A DNA stretch of 64,000 nucleotides from Phoronis australis (lineage: Eukaryota; Phoronida; Phoronidae), in assembly GCA_002633005.1 (NCBI GenBank), contig NMRA01000001.1:1286198-1350197 (forward strand). Reading direction: 5' to 3'. Position numbers and translations under genes: made by a program. Below the pieces are notes generated by a model. It worked only from the letters and a program-made list of their open reading frames with translations. It was not told the origin of the DNA and made no database searches. This document shows positions 24,301 to 35,700 of this stretch, one piece after another. Each line of letters begins with the position of its first letter. Position 1 is the first letter of the stretch.

Positions 24301-27300
24301 ACTTTACGGTGCCTCAAAATAATGATTTCATGGAAAACCAAAAAGAAATCCTTCTGGTTGCATAGAGAACAAAGCCAGGCTCAGACTGGGACTCCAATTC
24401 ACAACATGACACGTGCTAAAGTTTAAGTGACACCTGACCACACAGAAATTAGATGATCATTAGTTCCTGGTATTCACTCCTTCTTTACTTTGAAAACATC
24501 GTCTACACTTCACAGTATCTCACCTGGTCCCTGACTGTTTTTTCTGGATCAAGCGTCATTGAACACAGAGTAGGAAGGAGTCGGGACGCTGACTCTTTTA
24601 ATGTAAAATAGTTATTGCACGCAGTCATGGCCAGAACTGCAGCTTGACGGGCTGGGGGAAATGGATCTTTTACACCACGCATGAATGCCGAGGGGAGAAC
24701 TCGCTGGCGAATTTGAGGGTCCAAGTAGCCACCGATTTTTCCCAAGCACACTGTAGTATTGGTACGAATACCTCCCTGAGACAATCAGACAGAACGTGAC
24801 AATCCAAATGCAGCCAAATCACTACGCTGAATCAACTGTTATTAAATGATACAGTCTTACAATGCAAAAAATAAAGATGAACCACTAGTTATCAAAAACA
24901 TAAGTGTCATTTCTATTCAGGCAGTAGCGCTCTTAAATTGTACTACAACATGGGTTCCATTTCTATGTAAGGACATTTTTTCAAACTTAAAACAAGATTA
25001 AGTTTATTCAAAGTCCATTTAGTGATAATCTTTTGTGAAAGTCAAACAAAAAGTACTAGAACTGTAAAATGACACCGTAGCCACAGAAATCTAATCATAG
25101 ACTCGACACCCAGTAAACTTATTTTTAAACAAAATTGAATGAGGGAAATACTGACGACAGCTAACACTTCGTAAAATAGTAATCATGAAAAATTAGAGAA
25201 TATAACAGCTGATTTCTTTACCTGGTCATCTTTAGACTGTAACCTGGCAAAATGCTTCATCAGTTCTTCGTTGAGATTTTTGTAATTAAGTTTTGGTGCC
25301 ATGTGCAACATCGCCTGTAAAACGAACACAAAAAGGAGCATTATAAATAGTTGACACGCAATAAAAATGTTTAGTTTCAATAAATGATTATAATGTCCCA
25401 CGTGCGGAATACAAATTCACAAGTGTCCAATAAAGAAATATGCACACATCTTATTAAACGCCAAAACTTAAAATGTTATCAAGTAACAGGAAACAGTTGA
25501 CCCATAACATTCAACAAAAACATACAAGTCAAGGCACACAATGTAGGTCACTTCTTACATAATATCACAACGTGTCACAAACAGTTGGTATCAAGTTATC
25601 AGCATTATGATGTGCTTTGCTAGAGAACACCTGTACAACAATGAAACCATACAATGCTTCTGACCAGATATAAGGCCAGCACAATTTACAATACTATAAA
25701 ACATCTACAACATAAAAGTCACAATTTTTTAACAGGAGTCTTAGGCTTCTGGAAATCCCGAGTAGTAATCATTGAAGTCTAACCTTTATAGTTTGTTCCC
25801 GAACAACAGGATTTGTGTCCATGAAACCTTGCAGCACTTGAGGAAATATCTGTGAATTGACCGTCGACTCTTGTAAGTGTTCAATAAAATGTTCTAGTTG
25901 CTGCAAGAGCTTCACTCTGGTTGACCGGTCAGAAGATGAGAACAGCTTGATAACACATGGGACTATTTTTTTCTGGTATTCGTTAGTATCCAGTAGCCGG
26001 CCCAGCTGAAGAAGGAATTAGCAGTAATTTAGATAAACGTATTCCATAACAAAACGGATCAGAACTTGCAAATTCAAAACAAACTCGCTGATCCCAGTGC
26101 ACATATGCTTATTTAAGCAAACATCACACAGAGGTGAAACTCAACATTAGATTACTCACCAAGTGTCCACTACAAAATGCTTTAATTTTTGGTGAATGTG
26201 CAGCTAAGCATCACAAAGAAATTCATTCAACTGAAGTGAGCCACAACATTAATTCATACATTGACTACATTCATTAAATATGCTTTAGGTAAACTGAAGT
26301 TGAACACTTTAAAAATATCCAATAATATGTTTAGCCTACAAATGTGAAAAGCATACTGGCAAAAACACAGAAAAAAGTGTACATCGCCATTCCATTCCCC
26401 ACCAAACACAGCGCGAATATGATATGTCACTGCTTGGCGGCGATGCACCAACTCTCTACACGGAGGGTTTAATGGTTTCAAAGAGGTTTTCAAATATGTT
26501 GTCCAATGGAAACAATCAAAACACCCTTGCATAGAGGAAAGGAATTACAATATAGGCAGACGTCTAATCAAATCAGTTTTGTACTGTTCATCTCTGACAA
26601 TTAAAACTAATAGCCAAAATTAACTTTCTCCTTGCTTGTGGACACCGGAGTCTCATTAAAGTACCAAAGCTCAAACTACTGACATACACCACATCATGAT
26701 CACTTCACCTTAAATAACGGTGCTAGTACAGCTGAGCCGGCATTGCCAAACTCAAATGCATTGATGAGCAGTGGTAAGATCTTGTGCTTGCAGTGACTTT
26801 GTGGAAAGGAGTCCAACTCGGGTGTAAGAAGGTTGAAGAATTTTGTCTTCTCATTTTGTTCTTTTATCTAAAAGTTGATCAAAGAAACACCCATTCATCA
26901 GTCAAGCACATTTCACTGGCAGGCACACTCCACCACCTGTAATCTGAGAAGCAAAAGAATAATATCCAGCAGAAGAGCTTCCTGATCATAAACTAGGTCT
27001 TGCCAATTAAAACTTCTGAACTGCGACAGAAAATTCAGTTAGTTTTAAATACAAGCTGCTAATGCTTGCGTAATGTATGCAATCTTCCCAAAATATTGCC
27101 GCTATAAGAACATATTAATTCCACTCTAATCATGTTAAATTTCTTCTCCACTGTTTTAACGGTTAAGAAGGTATCCGAAAATTACTACAACTGTCTAACC
27201 AACACAAAATGTTACCTGGAACTCTTCTAAGAACAGCATAGTCTTAACAAAGTTATTGCCCANCCAAAATATTGCCGCTATATTTAAAAGAACATATTAA

Positions 27301-30300
27301 TTCCACTCTAATCATGTTAAATTTCTTCTCCACTGTTTTAACGGTTAAGAAGGTATCCGAAAATTACTACACCTGTCTAATCAACACAAAATGTTACCTG
27401 GAACTCTTCTAAGAACAGCATGGTCTTAACAAAGTTATTGCCCAAGAACCCTCCTGGTGATCGGCAGTTCTCAAGGAATTTGGCAGGATTTGGACGCACC
27501 TTGGGATTTGCACCAACTAACTCACAGTAATGTGGCGTGAGTGTCTTTGGAATCTGAAATGAAGAAGACGGAAAGAACAAAGTAGTTTTAAATATAGAGT
27601 ATCAGTACAATGGAATAAGAAACTATTTACAACACAAAAATGTTTCAAGTAATAATACTCAAAAGTTGGTATGTGTAAAAACCGCCTCTGTGATCACATT
27701 TTCCCTGATTGAGTTGATTGCACTGTTCACACTTCATTTTCAGTGATGACAATCATCAACACCTGCAGCAAATTCTATGTAATACTATGCTAGTAAACGT
27801 GGGCCACATCAACTAATTAATTTTAGTCAGTAGACAAATATTCTGGTTCATGACACCAAACGCATTCAATTTTAGAGTTGTGTGATTGTGCAAAGTCATT
27901 ATTACCATCTAAATGTAAAATCTTTATTCAAGCAAGTTCTAAGTGAAAGGGTGTTTTCAGAGTCTTTTGCAAATAAGTAATGACAGAAAATTCATGAACA
28001 GAACTTTTGATTTAGGCCCCTTACCAAATGTAAAACTCTTCACAACTTGTTTCTCAGTCAAATGAGAAGAGTCTTCATAAAACTGCCTTCGGGTGATGTG
28101 GTAACGTCATTTCTAAAATCCGCTATTATCAATACGGACTTTAGAAATACGTTGGTCTATTTATCATAAGCAGACCAATGGGTAATGGTACAAATGAGAA
28201 ATGGTTTCTGGGTTTGAAAAAATGACAATTCTTTATTGCTAGGTACATAACACGACGGGTCGTGTCCACCCAACTCCAGCAGCCTTATCTCAACCAATAA
28301 GGAATAGTCAGTTCTTTACAAATTCAGAAAAAGCCTCCAATTTGACTAAGGAACAAATTGAGACTGATTTCATGTGGTAAGTGGATTAAGTCAATACTAA
28401 AATGTGAGCTAAGCTGGGTTTACAGCATTTTCAAGACTGTCCACTACATGACATCATTATCCACCTTTTAATCCTTCCCCTAAGTGTGACTGTCTTCATA
28501 CCTTTCCTATGGACTTGAGTGACGAGGCTCTCGGAAGCTCTCCATTAAATACCTCCCATGTTAAACAACCCAGACCCCAGCTGTCTGTCGACCTAGACAC
28601 AACAAAGAATGGTTGGTCAGACAGTGAGCAGTAAAATTAACAAAAAATAAAAGGAAACTACTTAACACATAAAATATTTCAAAAAAAAACAACCACAGTT
28701 TGATTAATGGATTGAATTAAAGAGACTACACTTTCTATGTTACGGGTGCAGGCTACCTAAACTGACGTAGCTCACACACTTTGGAACATGACTCATAGAC
28801 CTGTAAACGCAGCTCATTATCTCAAAAAGTCGTGCCCGCACTTCTAAAACAAGGCTTATGCAGCTCACACATTCACAACTACTAACACCAACATGGATGA
28901 GTAGCGAAGAGTCAGTGGGCTGAGTTTGCCAGTGTCGGTGTTGCACTTGCAGTTCAGGAGCTATGCTTCTCAGCGGATGCGACTTTGTGAGCCATGTTTT
29001 TGTGTGCCTAAGCAATTGTTTGTGAGTGATGGCAGGAATTTGCAGGTCAATGAACTGAGTTTACGAGTCAATGAGCAGCACTCATAATAAATGAAGAGCC
29101 ATAATAAGTGCATAAGCCATGTTCTTCAGGCAGTTGAATATAATCTATTTGAATATAATCTATTTGACAACAGAAGTTTATCACTCTTAGTTCACATTTT
29201 GAGTTATTTCTAGACTGGAAGCACGCATTGCCAAATAAATCATGGAGCAATTTATCACATTAAGATAACCCTCTTAAAAATTTATCAATACATAACATGG
29301 AAAACTAGTCGCATTGTCAACTCTACTTATTTGAGAACTTTGAATTAGTTCTTCAGGCAATCAAAAAATCAAATGAAAATAAAACAAGACTTGCCACAGA
29401 TACAATTGTGTCCCAACACAATAGCCACATTAGTTGCAATTCCAGGATGAGTAGGCACAATCTTGCTAATGAGTTTTTGTAGTTTAGAAATAGATTCTGT
29501 TACTTGTCTGATTTAACATAAAGATTCTGTACACTGTTTGTGATGCAGGTGAAGAGCACCCCAACCCCTCATAGTCACCAAGTGAAGAGCACCCTAGCCC
29601 CTCATAGTCACATGGTGAAGCGCACCCCAACCCCTGAGAGTCTCCAGGTGAAGAGCACCCCAACCCCTCATAGTCACCAAGTGAAGAGCACCCTAGCCCC
29701 TCATAGTCACAAGGTGAAGCGCACCCCAACCCCTGAAAGTCACCAAGTGAAGAGCACCCCAACCCCTCATACTCACCACCTCTCAGTGCCTTTCCTTCCA
29801 TGCCCCACCATGGCTCGCTCAGGAGGTTCATATTTTTCTAACAATGGTAATATTTTTACAGGAGGTATACAATCCGGTCCCTCAGCAGGGTACATGTAGT
29901 CGACGCCCCCTATCTTCCATTCACCAGAAACATCAACAAACACCGAGGACAGACACATGTTGTTGTGTATTAGTTTGCAGTCATTGATGAGAAAACTCAG
30001 CCCTTTCTGAAAAGAGCATTTGTCACAAAGTTACGACTGTTACAGTATTTAGAAAACATGAAAACGAGTTTGCGATAATTATAGAGAAGGCTTACACTAA
30101 GAGTGTTCTCCACTTCCTATTTCGACTGCGTGGAAATGAACTAGAATGGGATGAGTTTGGCAGATGAAACTTTAGCACAGCATAATGGAGCACATACTGA
30201 TGTTTGGTACCAACTGAATCTAGAAACTCCAGGGCTTTATGTATAGGACCAACACACTCAAGCAGGAGAAAGGTAACACAGGACATTTTGTGAACTCATA

Positions 30301-32334
30301 AATTCCCGTAGCAATTGAAATGGAATTTTTCTTTTTTGTTGTACAGGGAATAAACATTAGCTTAGTCACAGGAAAGTCTAATTTGAATACAAAGTTAAGC
30401 CAAAAAATGATATTGCCATTGGTCCTTTAACTTAATGTGACAAAATACAACTTAAATACGGGCAACAAGAAAATGGACATGGAAATATGCAAATGAATTT
30501 CAAAACAAAACAGTCAAGAAGACGATGTTAATGCTCACCACAATCTGATGTAATCCCCAAGATATGGCCAGGTCATTCTGAGTCCCTCGCTGTCTTTCAT
30601 TCTTCAAGTATGTCTCAAGAGGGACAACATGCTCAGTTGCAATGTAGAGAAATTTGTCGCTCTGAAACACAAAGCATCTAACAACTACATCACAGCTACT
30701 AATACTAAATATAAAGTTCTCAATAATTATGATTTAGAAATTTGTATACACAAATTTGCTCTCACAAGTTGATTTCAATGTTAGCTTTGCACTTCCAAAC
30801 ACAGGGATCCACTGAACCTACATTCAAAACTGCTTGGGGCTGATGAAAAGTCCCAAAATCATCAGCAGCACATTCATTGTAACCAAGAAAGGAAAAAGGT
30901 GATTGTCATGTTAGTTTTGGTTCTCACAAAAATTTCATCCAAGGCACGTCTTTTTAGTTGTGTTGGATCAACTGATGCAAAAACTTAGCCTTGGGCAAAC
31001 ACTTTCAATTGAAAAACGTCTGTTACACATGCAGGCATGCCCACAGAGCATCACTATAAACAAGAAGTGCTAAATCACAGCGCTGGAGTGAAGTCATTAC
31101 CTCTAATCCATCTAGAAATGTGAGGATGTTGGGATGCCTCAAAGTTTTGATCCTCTTGAAAGAGTTCTTCGCGACCTGCAGCTGAGACTCACTGCCAGCT
31201 TTAACATCAAACACAAAGACAGATACTTGCTCACCAGTGCTCTGAAATAGTCAGTATGAAAAAATTGTCTTTAAAAAGGTTGACTGTTACATTGGATTGC
31301 CATGGCTAAAAGCTAAACGGCATCAAGTATACATGTACATACACAAGTTTACATGTACATACAGTTAAGACTGATAAAAGTGTGAGAGGAATACAGACCA
31401 ATGGCACTCGGTCCAATCATATATCGCATCCAAGCACAGCAAATGCAGCAGAGCGATGAACAAGCGGCTGACTTGAATGGCTTGGTGAACAACTTTGCCA
31501 AATTTCTTTTGATAAAAAATAGCATCAAAACCTGATAAATTTGCATTCATAATAAAAGTTATTGAAGTGACTGTTAATTGCAAATGTCCCAAAAGCTTTC
31601 ATGGCTCCAAACGATATCTACATAAGCAGCTATATTAGTATATGATTATATAAACATTCCCCGAGCTGAAGTCAAGAGGGCCAGATGGTACACTTGATCC
31701 ATATAAGGGAGAGAAGTGTTGCAGTACGTGACATCCGGGTGTGATGTAGAGTCATATGAAGCATCCCTAAATTGTTTGCCAAGGGACACTTCTCCCTTAG
31801 CCCAGTGGTTTAGATGCTCGACTGTCAAATGAGGAACACCCGTTCAAACCATAGTGCCAGCAGATTTTTTCTGAAGTAACACAGTCTGATAGATGAGTCC
31901 GTCACACAGTGGCGAGATTAATCTTGCATGACGTCCATTCTACTTTCAACCACGAGGGAATATACAAGGTACAGGCAACCCCTTTCTTACACATGTATGT
32001 TCCAGTGCTAACTTCAAGGAGAAGTGGCCAGTTTACAAAACCACAAATATAAGACACTATTGACCACACCCTTCTAACTCGTATATTCACTGAACACAAC
32101 AATATGTCCCCAAGACTCATCAGAAATTGACTCTGAATTCTGATCAGCGATGAGTCAAATGTCAGTCCGAGACTCAGAGAGCCGAAAGGCGAAAGGCGAG
32201 ACTAGTTTCAGGTCAGACACCTTTTTCTTTCCATTATGCAAACTCCAGAGAGATCGGTCTTCCAGCCCGGTTACTTTCTCCAGTATCTCATATGGAAAGT
32301 CCTTAGTCGGGTCTCTGGAGAAAAACGACCACAT
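18398..32334 (-). CDS. SCYL1: N-terminal kinase-like protein (SCY1-like pseudokinase 1)
   Basis: Seen: 17 minus-strand exons join in phase into 879 residues: 32221-32334, 31101-31241, 30539-30661, 29777-30006, 28502-28592, 27398-27553, 26709-26867, 25784-26005, 25222-25314, 24524-24775, 23770-23845, 22983-23117, 22026-22174, 20817-20948, 20322-20507, 19290-19518 and 18398-18549. It starts [17 protein letters not shown]. The kinase-like fold (about 1-300) has [13 protein letters not shown] and ISWGLHQIV but lacks an HRD loop (CKLIHNN) and DFG, so it is a pseudokinase. HEAT repeats follow (about 330-560, with [20 protein letters not shown] and [10 protein letters not shown]), then [17 protein letters not shown], an acidic Trp/Asp-rich region, an SPSPKPQ-repeat segment and a basic tail ending [10 protein letters not shown]. 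Known: SCYL1 binds COPI coatomer through its C terminus and acts in Golgi-to-ER transport. The intron after exon 23770-23845 has a GC donor. Divergent from BPNT1. Confidence 0.96.
18905..19062. repeat. Degenerate foldback element fragment, SCYL1 intron 16
   Basis: GACAGTTTG...CTGCTCGAGA...CTGGTCTAGAGCAATAAC matches, with divergence, the element at 36495-36713 (GACAGTTTG...TGCTTGAGACCAGG...GGTCTCAAGGAATAAT). A further half copy in the opposite orientation appears at about 28330-28390. Confidence 0.4.
19150..19260. repeat. SINE-like B box and TG/CG microsatellite
   Basis: GGTTCAAATCCC at about 19152 is a good polymerase III B box, followed by a TGTG/GCGCGC/ATGTG simple repeat (about 19208-19260). 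Both are in SCYL1 intron 16 just outside exon 19290-19518. No cloverleaf is present. Confidence 0.5.
20641..20731. repeat. Near-perfect 42-bp hairpin in SCYL1 intron 14
   Basis: Arms 20641-20682 and 20690-20731 are reverse complements with a single mismatch (GGTAAGCG against GATAAGCG), separated by the 7-nt loop TCGCCGC. There is no target duplication. It may be a young palindromic element, an RNA hairpin in the pre-mRNA, or a fold-back sequencing artefact. Confidence 0.9.
21389..21535 (-). pseudogene. Partial second copy of SCYL1 exon 13 and intron (allelic duplicate)
   Basis: This 147-bp segment is nearly identical to 21951-22097: intron flank, splice donor (21459-21463) and the first 72 bp of exon sequence (21464-21535). 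After TATC the homology stops and a MITE begins. Because an N gap follows at 21939-21950, the likeliest reading is one allele with an insertion placed in tandem with the intact allele, not two exons. Confidence 0.75.
21536..21938. mobile_element. MITE of the GGCTGTTCCAG family, right end lost in a gap
   Basis: Starts GGGCTGTTCCAGTAAAATCT followed by GTGTGGGAGGGG, the same terminus as the element at 5468-6025, and shares internal GGGTGGT motifs. It begins inside the SCYL1 exon-13 duplicate and runs to the run of Ns, so the right terminus is missing. Confidence 0.75.
21939..21950. other. Assembly gap (12 N)
   Basis: Twelve N. Sequence immediately right of the gap (from 21951) repeats 21389 onward. 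Confidence 0.99.
24370..24440 (-). repeat. Degenerate tRNA-SINE-like fragment
   Basis: The minus strand carries GTGAATTGGAGTCCCAG, a decayed B box. The same motif (GGGACTCCAATCCACAA on the plus strand) occurs at about 8414, hinting at a shared SINE family. Weak evidence. Confidence 0.3.
27088..27262 (-). pseudogene. Partial duplicate of SCYL1 exon 6 region, ending at an N
   Basis: 175 bp nearly identical to 27264-27443, including the splice donor and the 3' 47 bp of exon 6 (27216-27262). It stops at the single N at 27263. Small differences (AACTGTCTAACC against CACCTGTCTAATC, and a few inserted bases) look allelic. The functional exon is 27398-27553. Confidence 0.75.
27263..27263. other. Single N at a contig join
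   Basis: One N separates two near-identical blocks (27088-27262 and 27264-27443). Confidence 0.95.
29549..29779. repeat. 33-bp minisatellite, seven units, abutting SCYL1 exon 4 donor
   Basis: Seven 33-bp units start at 29549, 29582, 29615, 29648, 29681, 29714 and 29747, in a higher-order pattern of three (99 bp). On the transcribed-sense minus strand each unit carries a G-rich core, typically GAGGGGTTGGGG. The seventh unit extends 3 bp into exon 29777-30006 and supplies its donor, GTGAGT; most other units read GTGACT at that place. Open frames cross it on both strands because 33 is divisible by 3; they are not genes. Confidence 0.95.
31703..31870 (+). repeat. tRNA-derived SINE-like element with inverted repeat
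   Basis: Seen: AAGGGAGAGAAGTGT (about 31706) pairs with ACACTTCTCCCTTA (31786-31799). This is followed by a tRNA-like stretch TAGCCCAGTGGTTTAGATG (A-box-like, ending about 31816) and CGTTCAAACC (B box, 31841-31850). The region before the B box resembles a decayed tRNA but does not fold fully. It sits in SCYL1 intron 1. Confidence 0.5.
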
Positions 32335-32733
32335 TCTAAAACGTTATAGCCTGTAGACAGGTGATCAGACTAATAACATTCTCATGACACGAAAACACAT
32401 CCAACTCATTCCACTTCCTGGTAGATGCAACAGGCATGTGCGAGTATTTGAGATAGTTGCAAAACATCACAAACAAAAGAAACTGCCAATGTATTTTTTA
32501 CGTAGGCCTATATAAACTGTAATGATTATAATAAGAATAAAAGGTTATATGCTTATTATATATTTGCGTACTAGTGAATAAAACTTTTCAAGTGTTACGC
32601 GGGCTTCACGACTATGTGACCTTTTGTGGCAATCATGGCCGCTTCCACTTCTACCAGTGTCACCCCATAGATACCACGTCTGAGGTCGGTGCTGCGCCAA
32701 ATAACCGCAGCGATTTGCTAGACAAAACAAGAT
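32335..32733. promoter_or_regulatory. Divergent promoter, SCYL1 / BPNT1
   Basis: The two ATGs are 399 bp apart in head-to-head orientation with no other gene between. The BPNT1 start lies in AAGATATGGCCGCC and a second ATGGCCGCTTCC lies at about 32636, both resembling YY1/TISU-type initiator motifs. A bidirectional promoter is inferred from spacing. Confidence 0.6.
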
Positions 32734-35700
32734 ATGGCCGCCTCCAGTTCTCCGCTTGTTCAAAGACTTATCTCTGCGTCCGTTTCTATTGCAAATCGGA
32801 GTGGGAAATTAATAAGAGACATTCTTAGCAAAGGAGATTTGGGAATTGTAGATAAAGCAAGTAGAAAAAAGTCTAAGCAAAAAAGGCGTATTTCGAATGA
32901 GGAATAAGCGGATCAGATCCAGGCTCAGGGTCTACTCTCCTGACACAGACTGAGACCATTCAGACAGTCAGGCTCGAAAATTAATCGATCACAGCATCAT
33001 GATTTGAGTTCAGTGACACGATCTCCACAGTCTTAGCCCTAGTCGTAGAAGATGGTGACCATCCCGGCCCTTCATAAACCGGAAGCTTTTCAGTGAATTA
33101 TGCCTCACACTGATTAAACCATCAAAGTGACGTTGCTATAAGTATCTTTTGCACTTAGCTTGACACCGATGTCCAATTCCTTCCAACTCGAACAAATGAC
33201 ATCACCAATTTGGGCAACTGAATGAAGGACTGTTCGAGTGTTTTTTCGAATTGGAAGGAATTAAAGACACCGACGGCCTCTTTAGATGTCTCTCTTTACG
33301 TAAAATGTACATACAGCAACATGATTTTGATGGTGTGAGGCATAATTTGCTGAAAAGCTTCTGCCTTATGAAGGGCCAATGGGATGGCCACAGTCTACTG
33401 CTAGTTGAGACGGTGACTCTCGAAACGTGCCATGTAGTTGGTCATTTTTAATCTAGTTTCAAGTACAGAGATTAGACTGCGGGCCCTGGAAATCTTTTCT
33501 TAGTCTCTCATAGTTGCTGGATTCTGTCTGATCAGTGATTCTCAACGCATATTCTGCTTCTTTGGACAGTCTATTGGTTTTTTGCTCTCAGTTTTGTGGT
33601 TAAGGTTATACACAGTCATAGATCAGCATACAAGCAAAGTCAAGTAAAGTGCATTGTTCTCCAACTGTACTTGTGTTTATGTGAGCTTCATCAGCTACTT
33701 TAAACCCCTTTGACAGCTGAAACTGGGTTTTGGTAATCAGGTTTATGAGTTGCATTTCAAACCAATGTTTACTGAAACCAGTGAAGGGTGTTCACATCCA
33801 CAGTGAAATTGATTGGGTTCAGGATTTGAGATCCAAGCAGGCATGCATAATTTGGCCACCAATTTAACACGTTCATCCAATAACTCCATCGCTCGACACT
33901 AAGTAAGGATAATGCTAAATTGCACTTGGCGACTTGGCAAAATTCCCAGGTTATCAAGTGAAATCTGAGGTCGCCAAATCTGCATCCAGTTGAAATTGTT
34001 GACTAAAAAACCTACATTCTACGAATCTTACGCATTTGCATACCTCTCCAATTTCTCCCCGTAAATGTACTTCCATTCTCTTTCCCAACTCAATTGCTTC
34101 CGCCACATAGAATGCAGAAGATCGCATTCACTGTTGGTGTGGGTTTTACCAATCTTGTCCAGTTTTTACTGAACAATTTCGACTTCCATCTGTTTACTTC
34201 CTGTTGTAATGTAAGTGCGTTTGATGTATGCTGACTGCTGAGAGTGGAAAATGCAATGATTTCACGAAATAAATGGAACAATTGTGAACCAAAGGTAAAA
34301 ATTTAGGAAAACTGTTACAGTAGTAATTTAAAATTTGCAAGTCAACACGAACTTTGAAATGAATTAAGGGGAATTATTTTCTGACTTTGATACTAACACT
34401 GGCAACCTTGTGGTGACTTGAGATTTTTTCCCAGGTCGCCAAACACATTCTGAGGTTGCAGTCGATTGCTGAATTCTTAAATTTGTCTTCCAGGGCATCA
34501 ATGACCTACAGACAGAGGCTGATCGATCGACTCAGCGATGTATTGTGGCATCACTTTCACATCAGTTTCCTAATATCAAAATAATTGGTGAAGAGGTAAG
34601 TTCATGATACAAAAAGTAGCTGGTTCCGATGTAAAGCACAAGTTAATGCAAATAGCTGGTGATTGTGCAAGATAAGGAGAGGTTTGAGTACCAAATGTTT
34701 ACTCTGACAACAAGAAATTATAATTTTATTATTAAAATATCCCACTACAAATGAATGCAAATCCCAATCTCATTTGGAGATGAAACAAAAGTAATACTAT
34801 CACAAACAATATTCTATTGTATTTTTTGAATTAGTGAATGCTAAGGGTGATTACTTTAAAATCAGTGACTGGGTGTTAAGCCAAGCATATCAGAACTCGG
34901 GTGCTTAAAAGTAAAATTTTATTTGGGTATTGAAGTCACGTGTTAGCATTAACCTTGATGGATATTTCTTGATGAGTATTTGTTGTGTTCACAGACTCTG
35001 AAAGATACCGATGAACCTAAATGGGTCGACCATGGACAGACGGAAGCAGTACTAAGTGCCAAGTGCCCAGAGAGTCTCGCTGCTACAAAAGATGAAGATG
35101 TATGTACATGAAATTTTAGTATCAAATAGTTATTGTTGTGTCCGTGGGGCTATGCAGTCGTTGTTCTGATGTGTCCAAACAATAGGTGATATCGCTCATT
35201 CCAGTCATTTCCAGGATGCAATGCTAATCACATACACGCTCTGGGGATTTCCGAAAGAGCCCTCCGAGGGCCCTCCATTCAGCTGTGGGTTTCTAAGAGT
35301 GCTGTAAATGGGAGTAAGTGACATGCATTTTACATCAGAAAATTCAACTCTGATAGCAGCATCAAAAGCAGTGATTTGCTTTTTCACCTAGATTTGGTTG
35401 ATTTGAAATACCTGCCAGTTGGCTACTATTTGAGTAGTCCGGCCACTCCTGTGTTGACAACTCATCGATATACTTGATATATTTCAATCATCCTTTAAAT
35501 GGCTAAAATTTTGCTCCATTTTCCTTAGCTTTGTCCCAATCTAGGAGGTCATAATGAGCATGAAAGTGCTCCCATGGGAGCTTTTTGTTGCACACACACG
35601 TGTGCACACACACACAAGTGCACACACACATTCACATACAAACTCAAATCTTGTTTGGAAGGTTGAAGTATAGTAAAATTTCTTCAGTTTTGGATACTAT

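Noticed and set aside
29549-29779. CRISPR-like regular repeat
   Set aside because: Units are contiguous with no spacers, and the region is an animal intron.
29484-29899. 115-119-codon open frames on both strands
   Set aside because: They are produced by the 33-bp minisatellite, whose unit is a multiple of three and lacks stops.
31786-31870. tRNA gene
   Set aside because: A- and B-box-like sequences are present but no full cloverleaf forms; SINE remnant is more likely.
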